Positions 1-9,273 are shown, counted from the stretch's first letter. The stretch is 51,026 nt of DNA from Hyphomonadaceae bacterium (GCA_022844475.1 JALHLR010000028.1:1-51026); one strand, 5' to 3'. Numbers and translations are program-made. Notes: generated by a model from the letters alone, not told the origin.

Positions 1-1103
1 AGCAACCCCTTGCCTGCGTCGGCCATCAGCTGGTCGAGCGTCTGCTTGCCCGGCTGGAGGTCGAGATTGGAGGTGGTGACGCCAGGTGGATCGCCGAAGG
101 CGGTGCTGGCGAAGCCGTTGGGCGTGAGGCCAAGCTGGCGGGCTGAGGGGCCGTTGAGCAGCCATTGCGTCAGCACACCGTCTTCGACCAGCGCGGTGCG
201 TTTGACCGGCCTTCCCTCACCGTCGAAGGCGCGGGAGCCGAAGCCGGTTTCGCGAAGGGGATCGTCGATCAGGTTCACGCCGGGTGCGAAGACCTGCCTG
301 CCGAGCTTATCTTTCAGGAACGAGACGCCGCGGGCAACTGCGGGGCCGGAAATGGCGCCGATGAAGGCGCCGATGAGGCGGCTGGAGAGCTTGTGGTCGT
401 AGATCACAGCGGCTGTCTGGCTGTCGACCTTTCGCGCGCCGAGACGGGAGACAGCGCGCGTTCCGGCCTCGCGACCGATCCATTCAGGCGTTTTGTGCCT
501 GTTGCGGCGGCGTTCGGAGGAGGACTCGTAGTCCCGCTCCATTGCGCCATCGCGTTCGGCGATCGCGACGGCCGCCATCGAGGACATGCCCGCAGATTTG
601 TGAGCGCGGAAACCGTTCGAGGCTGCAAGCCATGTCTGCCCGGTGCTCCAGGACGCTCCGCAGTGGGACATCTGCTTGACGCCGGGAATGGCCATCGCGG
701 CGGCTTCGATTTCGCGGCCACGGCGCTCCAGTTCGTCGGCTTCGGGCAGGTCGTCTGTTTCAAGTTTCAGGTCGGGATGGTGGTGCGCGATCTCGCTGGC
801 GTCGGCTATGCCGCAGAATTTATCCTCTGGGGCCAGCCGCGCCATCGCGACGACACGGTCGCTGAGCGCCTTCAGCGCGTCGGGCGAAAGGTCGGTGGCC
901 GAGACGGTGGCCTGACGTCGGCCCACGAGCGCGCGCAGCGCGATGCCACGCGATTCCTCGCGCTCGACAGTTTCGAGATCGCCGTTGCGAACCTCGACGG
1001 ACAGGCTGGCGCTTTCGGATAGGCGGGCGTCGGCGGCGTCGGCGCCGGCCTTCAGCGTGGCTTCGATCAGCGACTCAAGCAGTTCGGCGGAGGAAGAGTT
1101 CAT
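1..1103 (-). CDS. pmbA: PmbA/TldE-type metalloprotease subunit (3' end outside window)
   Basis: This is the TldE/PmbA member of the TldD-PmbA peptidase family, a cytoplasmic heteromeric protease that degrades or matures small peptides. About 367 residues are visible, starting at an ATG whose complement lies at 1101-1103. The family is usually near 445 residues, so roughly 80 C-terminal residues lie beyond position 1. Family-like stretches are the N-terminal segment VEVRNGDLETVEREESRGIA, the central GVKQMSHCGASW region, and the later VNLIDDPLRETGFGSRAFDGEG segment. The HExxxH metal motif belongs to the TldD partner and is not expected here. The ribosome binding site is weak. The gene lies downstream of a small membrane protein, with a hairpin between them. 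Confidence 0.9.
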   Translation of the reverse strand, partial: MNSSSAELLESLIEATLKAGADAADARLSESASLSVEVRNGDLETVEREESRGIALRALVGRRQATVSATDLSPDALKALSDRVVAMARLAPEDKFCGIADASEIAHHHPDLKLETDDLPEADELERRGREIEAAAMAIPGVKQMSHCGASWSTGQTWLAASNGFRAHKSAGMSSMAAVAIAERDGAMERDYESSSERRRNRHKTPEWIGREAGTRAVSRLGARKVDSQTAAVIYDHKLSSRLIGAFIGAISGPAVARGVSFLKDKLGRQVFAPGVNLIDDPLRETGFGSRAFDGEGRPVKRTALVEDGVLTQWLLNGPSARQLGLTPNGFASTAFGDPPGVTTSNLDLQPGKQTLDQLMADAGKGL

Positions 1104-1160
1104 GGGCCCTATGTGACGTCGCTGGGAGGAATCGCCAAGGGTCATCTGGCTCGAGAACGA

Positions 1161-1189
1161 AACGGCGCCGGCCTGAGAAGACCGGCGCT
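1161..1189 (-). terminator. Hairpin terminator after the small membrane protein gene
   Basis: A 7-bp GC-rich stem (GCGCCGG at 1165-1171 with CCGGCGC at 1182-1188) closes a 10-nt loop. On the minus strand it is followed by GTTTCG, a short T run. It lies between the 1213-1575 gene and pmbA, so it would end the former. Confidence 0.55.
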
Positions 1190-1212
1190 CAGTCAAGTCA
1201 TGACGATCTGGG

Positions 1213-1575
1213 CTATTTGGAGCGCGGCAGGCGGTCGTTGATGTCGTCGCGGATGTCCAGCAGCGTGACCAGCACGCCGCAGATCAGCGTTGCAGCGACC
1301 CAGCCAACGATCAGACCGATCACGATCGACAGGGCCGATAGCGACGGATCGGACAGGACCATCCCGCGGTCCATGATAGGCTCCATGGCGATGATGCCGG
1401 TTTGCGGATCAACCATTCCGCGCTCAACCAGAACCTTGCCGCTGGTGGTGAACTGCGAAATCACGCCCTGGATCTGCTGTCGCTCCAGGAAGACACCGAA
1501 CGTGTAAAGCGCGATGATCCCGAAGTAAGCGTTGTAGACCAGAAAGCGGAAGCTGTTGATGATAAAGAATTTCAT
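1213..1575 (-). CDS. Small two-helix membrane protein, function unknown
   Basis: This 120-residue protein is not one I recognise. The start at 1575 is chosen because GGAGGGG lies a few bases upstream on the minus strand; an upstream in-frame extension of 18 residues has no such support. Two hydrophobic segments are visible, about residues 9-30 and 79-104, separated by a polar loop of about 48 residues. The tail DIRDDINDRLPRSK is charged. The likely topology is two membrane passes with both ends on the same side. It sits between pmbA and a phosphatase gene on the same strand, but nothing in the sequence ties it to either function. Confidence 0.75.
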   Translation of the reverse strand: MKFFIINSFRFLVYNAYFGIIALYTFGVFLERQQIQGVISQFTTSGKVLVERGMVDPQTGIIAMEPIMDRGMVLSDPSLSALSIVIGLIVGWVAATLICGVLVTLLDIRDDINDRLPRSK

Positions 1576-1674
1576 AGACGACCCCTCCACGCGAACTGGG
1601 TAACTGTCTAGCCCGTGGCCAGACAACACGCGAACGGTTTTTTCGGATTGTCTGGCGAGCGCCCGCCAGCGCCA

Positions 1675-2361
1675 CTATTCGCGGCGCAGCAACTGGTCGA
1701 GATCAACTTTCGACTTCCTGCCGCCAAGGAAACTTCGTTTAAGCTCGGCAGGGTCATACCCCTTCTCGACCCATTGGGTGAAGCTCAGTCCAGCCGGCTT
1801 GCCCTCGCGAAGATAGGTTTCGAAGAAGAAGTCCAGGACACCGGTCTTGCCGTGGCGGATGTGCAGATACTTGCCGGAGAGCTGTTCCAGCGCCTTTTCG
1901 ATCGGCTGGCCCCTGCGGAAATGCTGGTAAAGCACGGCCATGATACCGGCCCGGTCCGCGCCCGACTTGCAGTGCATCAGGGCAGGATAGGCGATTGAAT
2001 CGAATAACGTTTTCGTCTCAAGAATGGCTGCAGGCGGAGGAATTTCGCGCGAGAAGACCTGGAAATCAACCAGTTTGATCCCGTGCCGCTCGCACGCTTC
2101 CTTCTCAAGCACGTAATGGCCCCTGGGGCTTGTCCCCCGGAGGTTGAGGATCGTCTTAAGGCCGAGCTCTTCGGCATAGCGATTGATGTGTTCGGGCGAA
2201 GGCTGGTTGGCGCGGAACATTTCCTCGGAGATGCGGTGCAGGTTGCGGAACCTGACCCTCAGGAAGCCGTGGTCGCCCCACACCAACTCGCGGCGCGCCC
2301 TGCGGCGGCCGGCCGGTGTCGCGAGGTCGATGGATTGGGTCATGGCCACAGTGCCGCTCAT
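1675..2361 (-). CDS. Protein tyrosine/dual-specificity phosphatase family protein
   Basis: This 228-residue cytoplasmic protein has the cysteine phosphatase P-loop HCKSGADRAG, with nucleophile Cys131 and Arg137 in the CX5R arrangement. The preceding text (FRANQPSPEHINRYAEELGLKTILNLRG) resembles the front of the SIW14/DSP-like phosphatase fold. The likely reaction is hydrolysis of a phosphoester on a protein, an inositol phosphate or a lipid; the substrate cannot be read from the sequence. It is transcribed divergently from a lipid A operon that starts 136 bp away, which hints at an envelope-related role. Start alternatives are ATG 2361 or ATG 2343; neither has a strong ribosome binding site. 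Confidence 0.85.
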   Translation of the reverse strand: MSGTVAMTQSIDLATPAGRRRARRELVWGDHGFLRVRFRNLHRISEEMFRANQPSPEHINRYAEELGLKTILNLRGTSPRGHYVLEKEACERHGIKLVDFQVFSREIPPPAAILETKTLFDSIAYPALMHCKSGADRAGIMAVLYQHFRRGQPIEKALEQLSGKYLHIRHGKTGVLDFFFETYLREGKPAGLSFTQWVEKGYDPAELKRSFLGGRKSKVDLDQLLRRE

Positions 2362-2496
2362 GCGCGGTAGATGCCGTTTCTGGGCGGGATTGCAAGGCGG
2401 CAGGCCGCCCCTGAGCGTCGCAGCGCGCTGTCAGCGCCGATCTCGCCGCATGCCCGGTGTCTGGCGGCAGCGAACGCAGGGAGTATATAGGCGACA

Positions 2497-3294
2497 ATGT
2501 CCAAGCCACGCAGCCAGTCGCCTGTGATTCCCTGGATCGGGGGCACCCTGATCTGGGCCTACATGTCGCTCCTCGCCCACACCATGCGGTGGCGCGTGGA
2601 GGGCATCGAAAATATGCGCAACCTTTGGGGCAGCCCGCAGGGCTGGGTTGCCGCCACATGGCATTCGCGCATCCTCCTGATGCCTTTCGCGCAGATCAAG
2701 ATGCGCCCGAAATGGCCCAAGCCGCCACACCCCGCCACACTGATGGTCTCGCCGTCGAAGGATGGCGAGTTCACCAAGCGCGCCGGCACCTGGCTGGGCC
2801 TGCACATTATTCGCGGATCGTCATCGGGACGCTCTGACAAGAGCAAGCGCGGGGTCTCGGCGGCGCGTGAGTCGATGGAGGTGATGAAGAAGGGCGGCTG
2901 CATCGTCATGACGATCGATGGACCGAAAGGTCCGCGCGAGATTGTCGGCATCGGCACAATCAAGCTTGCGCAGCAGATGGGCGCGCCGATCTTGATCTAT
3001 GGCCTGTCCGCCAACGCAAAGCGGTTGGACACCTGGGACCGGCTGCTGTGGCCAAGGCCATTCGCACGCGGCGCGGTCGTGATACCGGAACCGATTCCGA
3101 CCTCCAAGAACATGGACTCGGAGGAGCTCCGCCTGCGCGTGGAAAACGCGCTGAAGGAAGCGACGGCGCGGGCAGACGAACTGGCAGGACTCGCGCCCGA
3201 CACTGTTCCGCCTCCGGCGCCCGCCCTGGTCGTTGCGCCCCAACCCGGGGCAAGGCCGGAAGCCGAACCTGCCCTTGAGCATCGCGGCACGTGA
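2497..3294 (+). CDS. DUF374 lysophospholipid acyltransferase-like protein
   Basis: This 265-residue protein belongs to the DUF374 branch of the glycerolipid acyltransferase fold. Supporting motifs are WHSRILLM near residue 54 (the catalytic His region), HIIRGSSSGRSDKSKRG, and TIDGPKGP near residue 148. An N-terminal hydrophobic stretch fits membrane association. The gene is first in a four-gene operon with waaA, lpxK and lpxL, and its stop overlaps the waaA start by 4 bp. A role in acylating lipid A or its precursor follows from that context but is not shown by the sequence. The last 30 residues are rich in Pro and Ala and look unstructured. Confidence 0.88.
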   Translation: MSKPRSQSPVIPWIGGTLIWAYMSLLAHTMRWRVEGIENMRNLWGSPQGWVAATWHSRILLMPFAQIKMRPKWPKPPHPATLMVSPSKDGEFTKRAGTWLGLHIIRGSSSGRSDKSKRGVSAARESMEVMKKGGCIVMTIDGPKGPREIVGIGTIKLAQQMGAPILIYGLSANAKRLDTWDRLLWPRPFARGAVVIPEPIPTSKNMDSEELRLRVENALKEATARADELAGLAPDTVPPPAPALVVAPQPGARPEAEPALEHRGT

Positions 3295-4565
3295 CCGCAA
3301 CACTCACGCTCTATCGCATAGGCGCGACCCTGCTGGAACCGTTTGCACCGATCCTCGTCCGCAACCGTGTGAAAGGCGGCAAGGAACGTCCTGAGCGAAG
3401 CGGCGAACGTTTCGGGCGTACGGACCTGGCGCGACCAGGGGGGGCACTCATCTGGATGCATGGAGCAAGCGTCGGGGAATCCAGACTGCTGCTAGACCTG
3501 TTCGAAGCGATCCACACGCAGCGGCCCGACGCATACGCCCTCGTCACGACACAGACGACAACTTCAGCCGACATGATCGCGGCCAGCGCGCCGCAGCACG
3601 TCATCCATCAGATGGCGCCCGTGGACGGCCCACGCGCTGTGACGCGGTTTCTGCAGCACTGGCGCCCGGACGCAGCGGTGTTCGCAGAGGGCGAGATCTG
3701 GCCAAACATGCTGCTCGGACTGAAGCGCGGGCGCATACCGGCCGTGATGGCAAATGCCCGCATGACAACGAGATCGATCGACGGCTGGAACAGCCGCAAA
3801 TCCTCCGCGCGCGCGCTTTTTGGCGCTTTCCAGTTTATCGGGGCCGCGGACAGACAGACTGCAGAGGGCCTTGGCCGCGCGACGGGCCACGAGATCACCA
3901 CGGTCGGCAACCTGAAAATGGCGGCACGCATCACGCCGCCCCCTCAGGACAAGGTTGTTGCGTTCGCGAAGGCGATCGGCAGACCGATCCTTCTCGCTGC
4001 CTCCACGCATCCCGGCGAGGATGCGTTTGCGATCGAGGCGTTCGCGGCATTTCGTATATCGACACCAGACGCGCTGCTGGTGATCGTGCCGCGGCATCCG
4101 GATCGCGGTTCGACAATGGTCGATGAAGCGCGCGGTCGCGGCTTCACGGTACAGCAATGGTCAAAGGAGCGCTCGCCGCCGCAACAGGGGACCAGCGTGG
4201 TGGTCGCCGACACGATGGGCGAGTTGCTGTTCTGGTATGCCGTGGCTGGCGGGATCTATCTTGGCGGCGCCACCAGGCAGGATGTGGGCGGACACAACGC
4301 CGTCGAGCCGGCGCAGCTGGGCAAGCGCGTGTTCACGGGTCCGCACGGATACAATTTTCGCGAGACGTTCGAGATTCTGGCGGAGAATGACGCGTTGGTG
4401 ATCGGCAAGACGGCGGGACAGCTGGCCGACTTCTGGCGCGGCGAACTCTCCGGCCGGTCCGCACCGCTTCGCGCTGCCCTGTTTGACGATTTCCGCGCGC
4501 CGTTCGATCGTACGATCGAGGCGATCCTAGCGACGCTGCCGATAAAGGCCGCCAGCGATGCGTGA
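3291..4565 (+). CDS. waaA: 3-deoxy-D-manno-octulosonic acid (Kdo) transferase
   Basis: WaaA (KdtA) transfers Kdo from CMP-Kdo to the lipid A precursor at the inner membrane. The 424 residues match the usual length. Family motifs are HGASVGESRLLLDL near residue 57 with the catalytic glutamate, FAEGEIWPNM near 130, and GGHNAVEPAQLGKRV near 335 in the nucleotide-binding half. The start is GTG at 3291, embedded in the stop of the preceding gene (GTGA), which indicates translational coupling. It overlaps lpxK by 8 bp. Confidence 0.95.
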   Translation: MTATLTLYRIGATLLEPFAPILVRNRVKGGKERPERSGERFGRTDLARPGGALIWMHGASVGESRLLLDLFEAIHTQRPDAYALVTTQTTTSADMIAASAPQHVIHQMAPVDGPRAVTRFLQHWRPDAAVFAEGEIWPNMLLGLKRGRIPAVMANARMTTRSIDGWNSRKSSARALFGAFQFIGAADRQTAEGLGRATGHEITTVGNLKMAARITPPPQDKVVAFAKAIGRPILLAASTHPGEDAFAIEAFAAFRISTPDALLVIVPRHPDRGSTMVDEARGRGFTVQQWSKERSPPQQGTSVVVADTMGELLFWYAVAGGIYLGGATRQDVGGHNAVEPAQLGKRVFTGPHGYNFRETFEILAENDALVIGKTAGQLADFWRGELSGRSAPLRAALFDDFRAPFDRTIEAILATLPIKAASDA

Positions 4566-5541
4566 GCCCTATTTCTGGAGCGTTACCGAGAAGCGGTCGC
4601 GCGCTTCGGCGCCGATGACCAAGCTGCTGCTGAGCCCGCTTGCCATGGCCTATCGCATCGCCGGTGAGCGGCGCATTCGCAGCACCACGCCTGAGGATGT
4701 CGGCCTGCCCGTCGTCTGCATCGGCAACCTGACGCTCGGCGGCGCCGGCAAGACACCTGTGACGGAAGCCGTCCGCACGCACTATGCCGGGAGAGGGCTT
4801 CGCGCCGCGAGTCTCTCGCGCGGCTATCGTGGGTCGCTAGAGGGCGTCCATCGGGTCGATCCTGCGCGCCATATCTTCCGCGAGGTGGGCGACGAGCCGT
4901 TGATGCTCTCCGCCAGCGGAGAATCATGGGTGTCGAAGGATCGTCTGGCTGGCGCGCGCGTCATGAAGTCGGATGGGTTGCAGCTTATCGTGATGGACGA
5001 TGGACACCAGAACCCAACTCTCAAGAAGTCGCTGTCGATCGTCGTGGTCGACGCTGGAAACCCGTTCGGCAATGGGCATGTCTTTCCGAAAGGTCCTTTG
5101 CGCGAGCCGGTGGCTGCGGGCCTTTCGCGGGCCGACGCCGTCGTGCTCATGGGCGATGGCGAAGCACCCGACGCCTTTGCTGGCTTCCCGGGGCCGATCC
5201 TGCGCGCTCGCCTTGCCGCGACCAGCCCCCTGCCGCCCGGCCGCTATGTGGCCTTCGCGGGCATCGGCAGGCCGTCACGCTTTTTCGACGCGCTCGGCAA
5301 ACAGCCGGGAGTTGAAGTCGCGGAAGGAGCGCCCTATCCCGACCATCACGCTTTCACCCCGTACGATATCTCCTTCCTGATGAAACTCGCCGCCGATCAT
5401 GACGCCCGGCTCGTCACCACCGACAAGGATCATGTGCGGCTGCCTGCCGACATGAAGGACAAGGTCGTACGCGCCTCTGTCAAAGCTGCCTTCCAGGACG
5501 AAGAGGCGCTCGCCCGTCTTCTCGATAGCGTGGTCCGTTGA
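4558..5541 (+). CDS. lpxK: Tetraacyldisaccharide 4'-kinase
   Basis: LpxK phosphorylates the 4' position of the tetraacyldisaccharide 1-phosphate to form lipid IVA, at the cytoplasmic face of the inner membrane. The 327 residues include the Walker A-like GNLTLGGAGKTP at about 57-68, the family motif SRGYRG near 90, MDDGHQNP near 145 and DAGNPFGNG near 165. The C-terminal half ends with the typical TTDKDHVRLP segment. The start overlaps the end of waaA and the stop overlaps the lpxL start, so the gene is embedded in a translationally coupled operon. Confidence 0.95.
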   Translation: MREPYFWSVTEKRSRASAPMTKLLLSPLAMAYRIAGERRIRSTTPEDVGLPVVCIGNLTLGGAGKTPVTEAVRTHYAGRGLRAASLSRGYRGSLEGVHRVDPARHIFREVGDEPLMLSASGESWVSKDRLAGARVMKSDGLQLIVMDDGHQNPTLKKSLSIVVVDAGNPFGNGHVFPKGPLREPVAAGLSRADAVVLMGDGEAPDAFAGFPGPILRARLAATSPLPPGRYVAFAGIGRPSRFFDALGKQPGVEVAEGAPYPDHHAFTPYDISFLMKLAADHDARLVTTDKDHVRLPADMKDKVVRASVKAAFQDEEALARLLDSVVR

Positions 5542-6512
5542 GCGACGACCAAAGCCGCTTTATCCGGCCGAAGGATCTCGACAACGCCCAGCGCACCACG
5601 TGGACGGCGCAGTTGATCTGGCGACTCGAGGCGTTCGCTTGGGACTGGCTGTTCTGGATCCCCATGAGCCTCATGCCGATCACATGGGCGTCGAACACGA
5701 TTGCGGCGATCCTCAAGGCAGCCGGACCATTCACATCTCAGCACCGAACCATGATCAGGAACCTGCGCATGGCGTTCCCGAAGTGGACGCGGCAGCAGGC
5801 GGACGAGGTGGCGCGCGGCGCGTGGGAGACGCTCGGACGCACCGCTGGAGAGATGCCACATCTCGCGCGGATGAAGCCGTATGTCCCAAACAGCCAGGTG
5901 GAGGTGATCGGCGCGGAACGGCTCGATGCGATCCGCGAGTCCGGCAAGCCGGCAGTGCTGATCGGCGGCCACTTTGCGAACTGGGAGGTGATGGCGTCGT
6001 CGATCTGCAACCGGCCGCTGGATGCGCAGATAACCTACCGCTCCGCGAACAATCCCTACATCGACCGCCGCATCGCGAAGGCGCGGCACGCCTATGGCAT
6101 CAATGTGCTGACACCAAAGGGCGCAGGCACGCGCGAGCTGATGCGGGCGCTGGGGCGCGGCCAGCCTATCGCGCTCATGAACGACCAGAAATTCAACCAG
6201 GGGGTCGCGGTTCCCTTTTTCGGGTACGATGCAATGACGGCGCCGGGCCCCACGCGCCTCGCGATGAAGTTCGGCGCGCCGCTGGTCCCGATTTCATGCC
6301 TGCGAACGGCGCCAGGCCGCTATCGTGTGACGGTGCACGAGCCCTTTATGCCGGATACCGATCCGGACGAAGACAGGGCAATCTACAACACGGTGCTGCG
6401 CATCAACCAGTGGGTCGAGGCCCGGATATGCGAGGCGCCAGAGCAGTGGTTCTGGATGCATAACCGCTGGCCGAAAGAGGCTTGGGTAAAGGCGGGGGTG
6501 TTGGAAGACTAG
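5538..6512 (+). CDS. lpxL: Lipid A biosynthesis acyltransferase (LpxL/HtrB family)
   Basis: This late acyltransferase adds a secondary acyl chain to Kdo2-lipid IVA. The catalytic HX4E motif is visible as HFANWE near residue 146, and the family sequence NDQKFNQGVAVPFFG follows near 215. A hydrophobic N-terminal segment (about residues 30-65) would anchor it to the inner membrane. The start is the TTG at 5538, inside the lpxK stop (TTGA). It is the last gene of the lipid A operon. Which acyl chain it uses, and so whether LpxL or LpxM is the better name, cannot be told from sequence alone. Confidence 0.9.
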   Translation: MSDDQSRFIRPKDLDNAQRTTWTAQLIWRLEAFAWDWLFWIPMSLMPITWASNTIAAILKAAGPFTSQHRTMIRNLRMAFPKWTRQQADEVARGAWETLGRTAGEMPHLARMKPYVPNSQVEVIGAERLDAIRESGKPAVLIGGHFANWEVMASSICNRPLDAQITYRSANNPYIDRRIAKARHAYGINVLTPKGAGTRELMRALGRGQPIALMNDQKFNQGVAVPFFGYDAMTAPGPTRLAMKFGAPLVPISCLRTAPGRYRVTVHEPFMPDTDPDEDRAIYNTVLRINQWVEARICEAPEQWFWMHNRWPKEAWVKAGVLED

Positions 6513-6597
6513 CGTCGACCCGGCCTTCGCTTGCGCTGCGGCGTTCGGCGATTGATGTCGTCCCCCGGACCAGATCATCCGCTACGAGGACCGCGCC

Positions 6598-7554
6598 TCA
6601 CCCCATGATCCCGATGCTGTCGTCGATGGTACGGCGCACGGCGCCAACATAGTCGATGAGCTGGTGACCTTCGATCATGGCCTCGTAGAGCATCTTGAGC
6701 GCGTCGCGGACCACGTAGGGGCGCTCCATCGGGATGAAGTGTGTGGTGCCGGGGACCCGCGTGACGGCGGCGTCGGGGCGGATCGCGTGGATGCGACCGT
6801 CGGCATCGGGGACCGTGGTAGATTCCTTGTCCGCCTGCAGCAGGATGATGGGAATGCGCTTCTTGCGCAGGCGGCGCAATGCGGCCCATGGCCGATAGCG
6901 GTGCGCCGCGAACACGGCGGACTCCCATTCGGGGGTGCAGGCGAGCTGGAACGTGCCGTCGTCCTGACGCAGCACGCCGTCGACGACATAGTCGTCGAGG
7001 AACGGCGAGCGCCACGTCTTGAAGGCGCCCCGGCCGCGCAGAGCCTCGGCGGCTTCACTGGGCGATCCAAAGTCGCGGCGTCGCCTGAGCGCCTGCTTCG
7101 CCAGTGCGTGCTTCTGGATAAACATGTTGAGGATCGGGAAATTGTACGCCCTGTAGACGCTTTTCCGCATCAAGACGGGGTCGACGAGGACGAGGCCTTT
7201 CACGAGATCCGGCCGCTTGCCCGCGACCAGCAGGGCGACGGTCCCGCCCATGGAGTGGCCGCCGAGCACTGCCCCATCCGGCGCAGTCTTCTCCAGCAGC
7301 TGGATGACGTCGTCGCGAAACTTCGCCCAGGACTTCATCCGCTGCGGATTGGCCGGCAGGCGTGACCGTCCGTGTCCGCGCAAGTCGACGGCGGCGGCGT
7401 GCATCTGGCCGCCTAGCGGCTCGAGGATCGACTGGTAGGTGATGGCGTTGAACCCGGTCGCATGCAGGAACAACACGTCGATCGGCCGCACAGGATCGCC
7501 AAAGGCGATCCCCGATGCTTCCCCGTCTTTCAACTCTACACGAAACCTGCGCAT
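6598..7554 (-). CDS. Alpha/beta hydrolase
   Basis: This 318-residue hydrolase shows the oxyanion-hole motif HATGFN near residue 31, the nucleophile elbow GHSMGG near 98, an acid candidate in QADKESTTVPDAD, and the catalytic His in PGTTHFIPMERP near 277. No signal peptide is seen, so it is likely cytoplasmic. The substrate is not recognisable; this group contains esterases, epoxide hydrolase relatives and C-C bond hydrolases. The gene converges on lpxL with an 85-bp gap and lies 10 bp downstream of the DUF4197 gene on the same strand, which suggests co-transcription. Confidence 0.9.
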   Translation of the reverse strand: MRRFRVELKDGEASGIAFGDPVRPIDVLFLHATGFNAITYQSILEPLGGQMHAAAVDLRGHGRSRLPANPQRMKSWAKFRDDVIQLLEKTAPDGAVLGGHSMGGTVALLVAGKRPDLVKGLVLVDPVLMRKSVYRAYNFPILNMFIQKHALAKQALRRRRDFGSPSEAAEALRGRGAFKTWRSPFLDDYVVDGVLRQDDGTFQLACTPEWESAVFAAHRYRPWAALRRLRKKRIPIILLQADKESTTVPDADGRIHAIRPDAAVTRVPGTTHFIPMERPYVVRDALKMLYEAMIEGHQLIDYVGAVRRTIDDSIGIMG

Positions 7555-7563
7555 GCAGCGCGT

Positions 7564-8301
7564 CTAGCCTCCAAACACCTTGCGCAGAAGATCGCTTGTC
7601 CGCTTCACGGGGTCGCGGCGAATCGCCTGCTCTTCGCGGGCGAGGTAATAGAACAATCCGTTCAGCGCACCAGTCGTCGCCTCCTCGGCAAGCCAGGTCT
7701 TCGTGTCGGTCTTCAGCATGCCTGCGCCGTACTTGGCTACCGCCCCGTCGAGGGCGCTGAGCGCGCCGGCGGATTGCAACGCCTGCGTAAACTGGGGACG
7801 CAGAGCCTGCCGGAGGTTCACCTCGGTCTTCTGGCGCAGGAAAGTCGTTGCGGCTGAATCACCGCCGCGAAGTATGGTCATGGCATCCTCGAACGTCATC
7901 GACTTGAGAGCCTCGGCCACCATCTTGCCCGCTGCTGGCGCGGCAGCCTCGGCAGCACGGTTTACACGCCGCTGCAGATCATCGAGCGGCCCGGCCATCC
8001 CGAATGGCGAAAGTCGCTTGTGCGCCTGCCCCAGCACGCCTGGCAGCGGAATACGGATAGCGGGATCGCCCATATACCCGTTCTCGGCAGACAGCCGCTT
8101 GGTTGCCAGTCCGCCGGCAACTGACAGAGCTTCCTTCAGGCCGGCCGCGACGTCACCCTTGGTAAGGTTGCCTTTGTCGCCGGGCAGGGACTTGTGGAGG
8201 ATGTCGGAGGCGATCTTGCCAAGATCCTGCGCGCGCGCCGGCGTGGAGGCGGCCAGCACCACGCAAAGCGCGAGGCCCAATCCTGCTCTTCCGGCGTGCA
8301 T
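7564..8301 (-). CDS. DUF4197 domain-containing exported protein
   Basis: This 245-residue secreted protein has a signal peptide (residues 1 to about 23, ending ASTPARAQ) followed by a DUF4197 domain. Recognisable family stretches are DVAAGLKEALSVAGGLATKRLS near the front, IRIPLPGVLGQAHKRL, and the C-terminal ATTGALNGLFYYLAREEQAIRRDP. The family is periplasmic and of unknown function. The start at 8301 is preceded by GGGAGG at good spacing; a 19-residue upstream extension lacks this. It probably forms a two-gene transcript with the downstream hydrolase. Confidence 0.88.
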   Translation of the reverse strand: MHAGRAGLGLALCVVLAASTPARAQDLGKIASDILHKSLPGDKGNLTKGDVAAGLKEALSVAGGLATKRLSAENGYMGDPAIRIPLPGVLGQAHKRLSPFGMAGPLDDLQRRVNRAAEAAAPAAGKMVAEALKSMTFEDAMTILRGGDSAATTFLRQKTEVNLRQALRPQFTQALQSAGALSALDGAVAKYGAGMLKTDTKTWLAEEATTGALNGLFYYLAREEQAIRRDPVKRTSDLLRKVFGG

Positions 8302-8424
8302 ACTGCCTCCCGCTGCGCCACCCGGGCCGATAGGACAGGCAAAGAGGGGCCACGTCAAACGGGTCGCACTGCTGGCTCTGGTTGGCTAGGCTGGGGGCAG
8401 AAACGCAATCCAAGGACGTAAATC

Positions 8425-9273
8425 ATGCCAGCCCAGCATTCCTGTTTCGAGGTCTCAATCACTGATCGGGTCGCCCATATCCGGCTTTCTCGCCCTGAAA
8501 GGCTGAATACATTTATCCCGGAGGCCTGGATCGAGCTGCCGGCGATCGTGAAGGATATCGATCGCAATGCACGGGCGCGCTGCATCGTGGTATCGTCGAC
8601 CGGCAAGCATTTCACCGCCGGCATGGACCTCGCAGTTTTTACCAAGCCGGAGGGGATCACCAGCGAGGCCCGCGACCCGCATCTGCGCGCGGAGAAATTC
8701 CGTGCGGACCTTTCTGCGTTGCAGGATGCGTTCACCTGCCTCGATCAGGCCCGAATGCCGGTGATCGTCTGTGTTCAGGGCGGCTGCATTGGCGCTGGCG
8801 TCGACATGATTTCAGCGTGCGATATCCGGCTGGCGACGAAGGATGCGTTCTTCTGCATCCAGGAAATCAATATCGGCATGACAGCTGACGTCGGCACCTT
8901 CCCTCGCCTGTGCAAGCTTCTGCCTGAGGGCTGGGTACGCCAGATTTCATATACGGGCGAGCGGCTACCCGCGATGCGCGCGCGGGACCTTGGGCTGGTC
9001 AACGAGGTGTTCGACACGCAGGAAGCGATGCTCGATCACGCGATGGCGCTGGCCCGCGAGATTGCGTCCAAGAGCCCGCTCGCGATCACCGGCTCCAAGG
9101 CGATGATCAACTACGCGCGCGATCACACGATTGCGGACGGGCTGGACTATATCGGCGTGTGGAATGCCGCGATGCTTTCGGGCGCGCATATGCGCGAGGC
9201 ATTCGTCGCAAAGGCGGAGAAGCGGGACCCCGCGTTTCCCGACCTTCTGCCGTTGCGGGATGGCCCGATCTAG
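8425..9273 (+). CDS. Delta(3,5)-delta(2,4)-dienoyl-CoA isomerase-like crotonase
   Basis: This 282-residue crotonase-fold enzyme isomerises dienoyl-CoA intermediates during beta-oxidation of odd-position unsaturated fatty acids. It resembles mitochondrial ECH1: the segment ISACDIRLATKDAFF carries the first acidic residue, QEINIGM the glutamate, and TADVGTFPRL the second aspartate of the ECH1 triad. The oxyanion hole is at FTAGMDL and CIGAGVD. The C-terminus (INYARDHTIADGLDYIGVWN) also follows ECH1. A plain enoyl-CoA hydratase is less likely because of the Asp in the ADVGT position. It converges with the next gene through a shared CTAG. Confidence 0.88.
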   Translation: MPAQHSCFEVSITDRVAHIRLSRPERLNTFIPEAWIELPAIVKDIDRNARARCIVVSSTGKHFTAGMDLAVFTKPEGITSEARDPHLRAEKFRADLSALQDAFTCLDQARMPVIVCVQGGCIGAGVDMISACDIRLATKDAFFCIQEINIGMTADVGTFPRLCKLLPEGWVRQISYTGERLPAMRARDLGLVNEVFDTQEAMLDHAMALAREIASKSPLAITGSKAMINYARDHTIADGLDYIGVWNAAMLSGAHMREAFVAKAEKRDPAFPDLLPLRDGPI

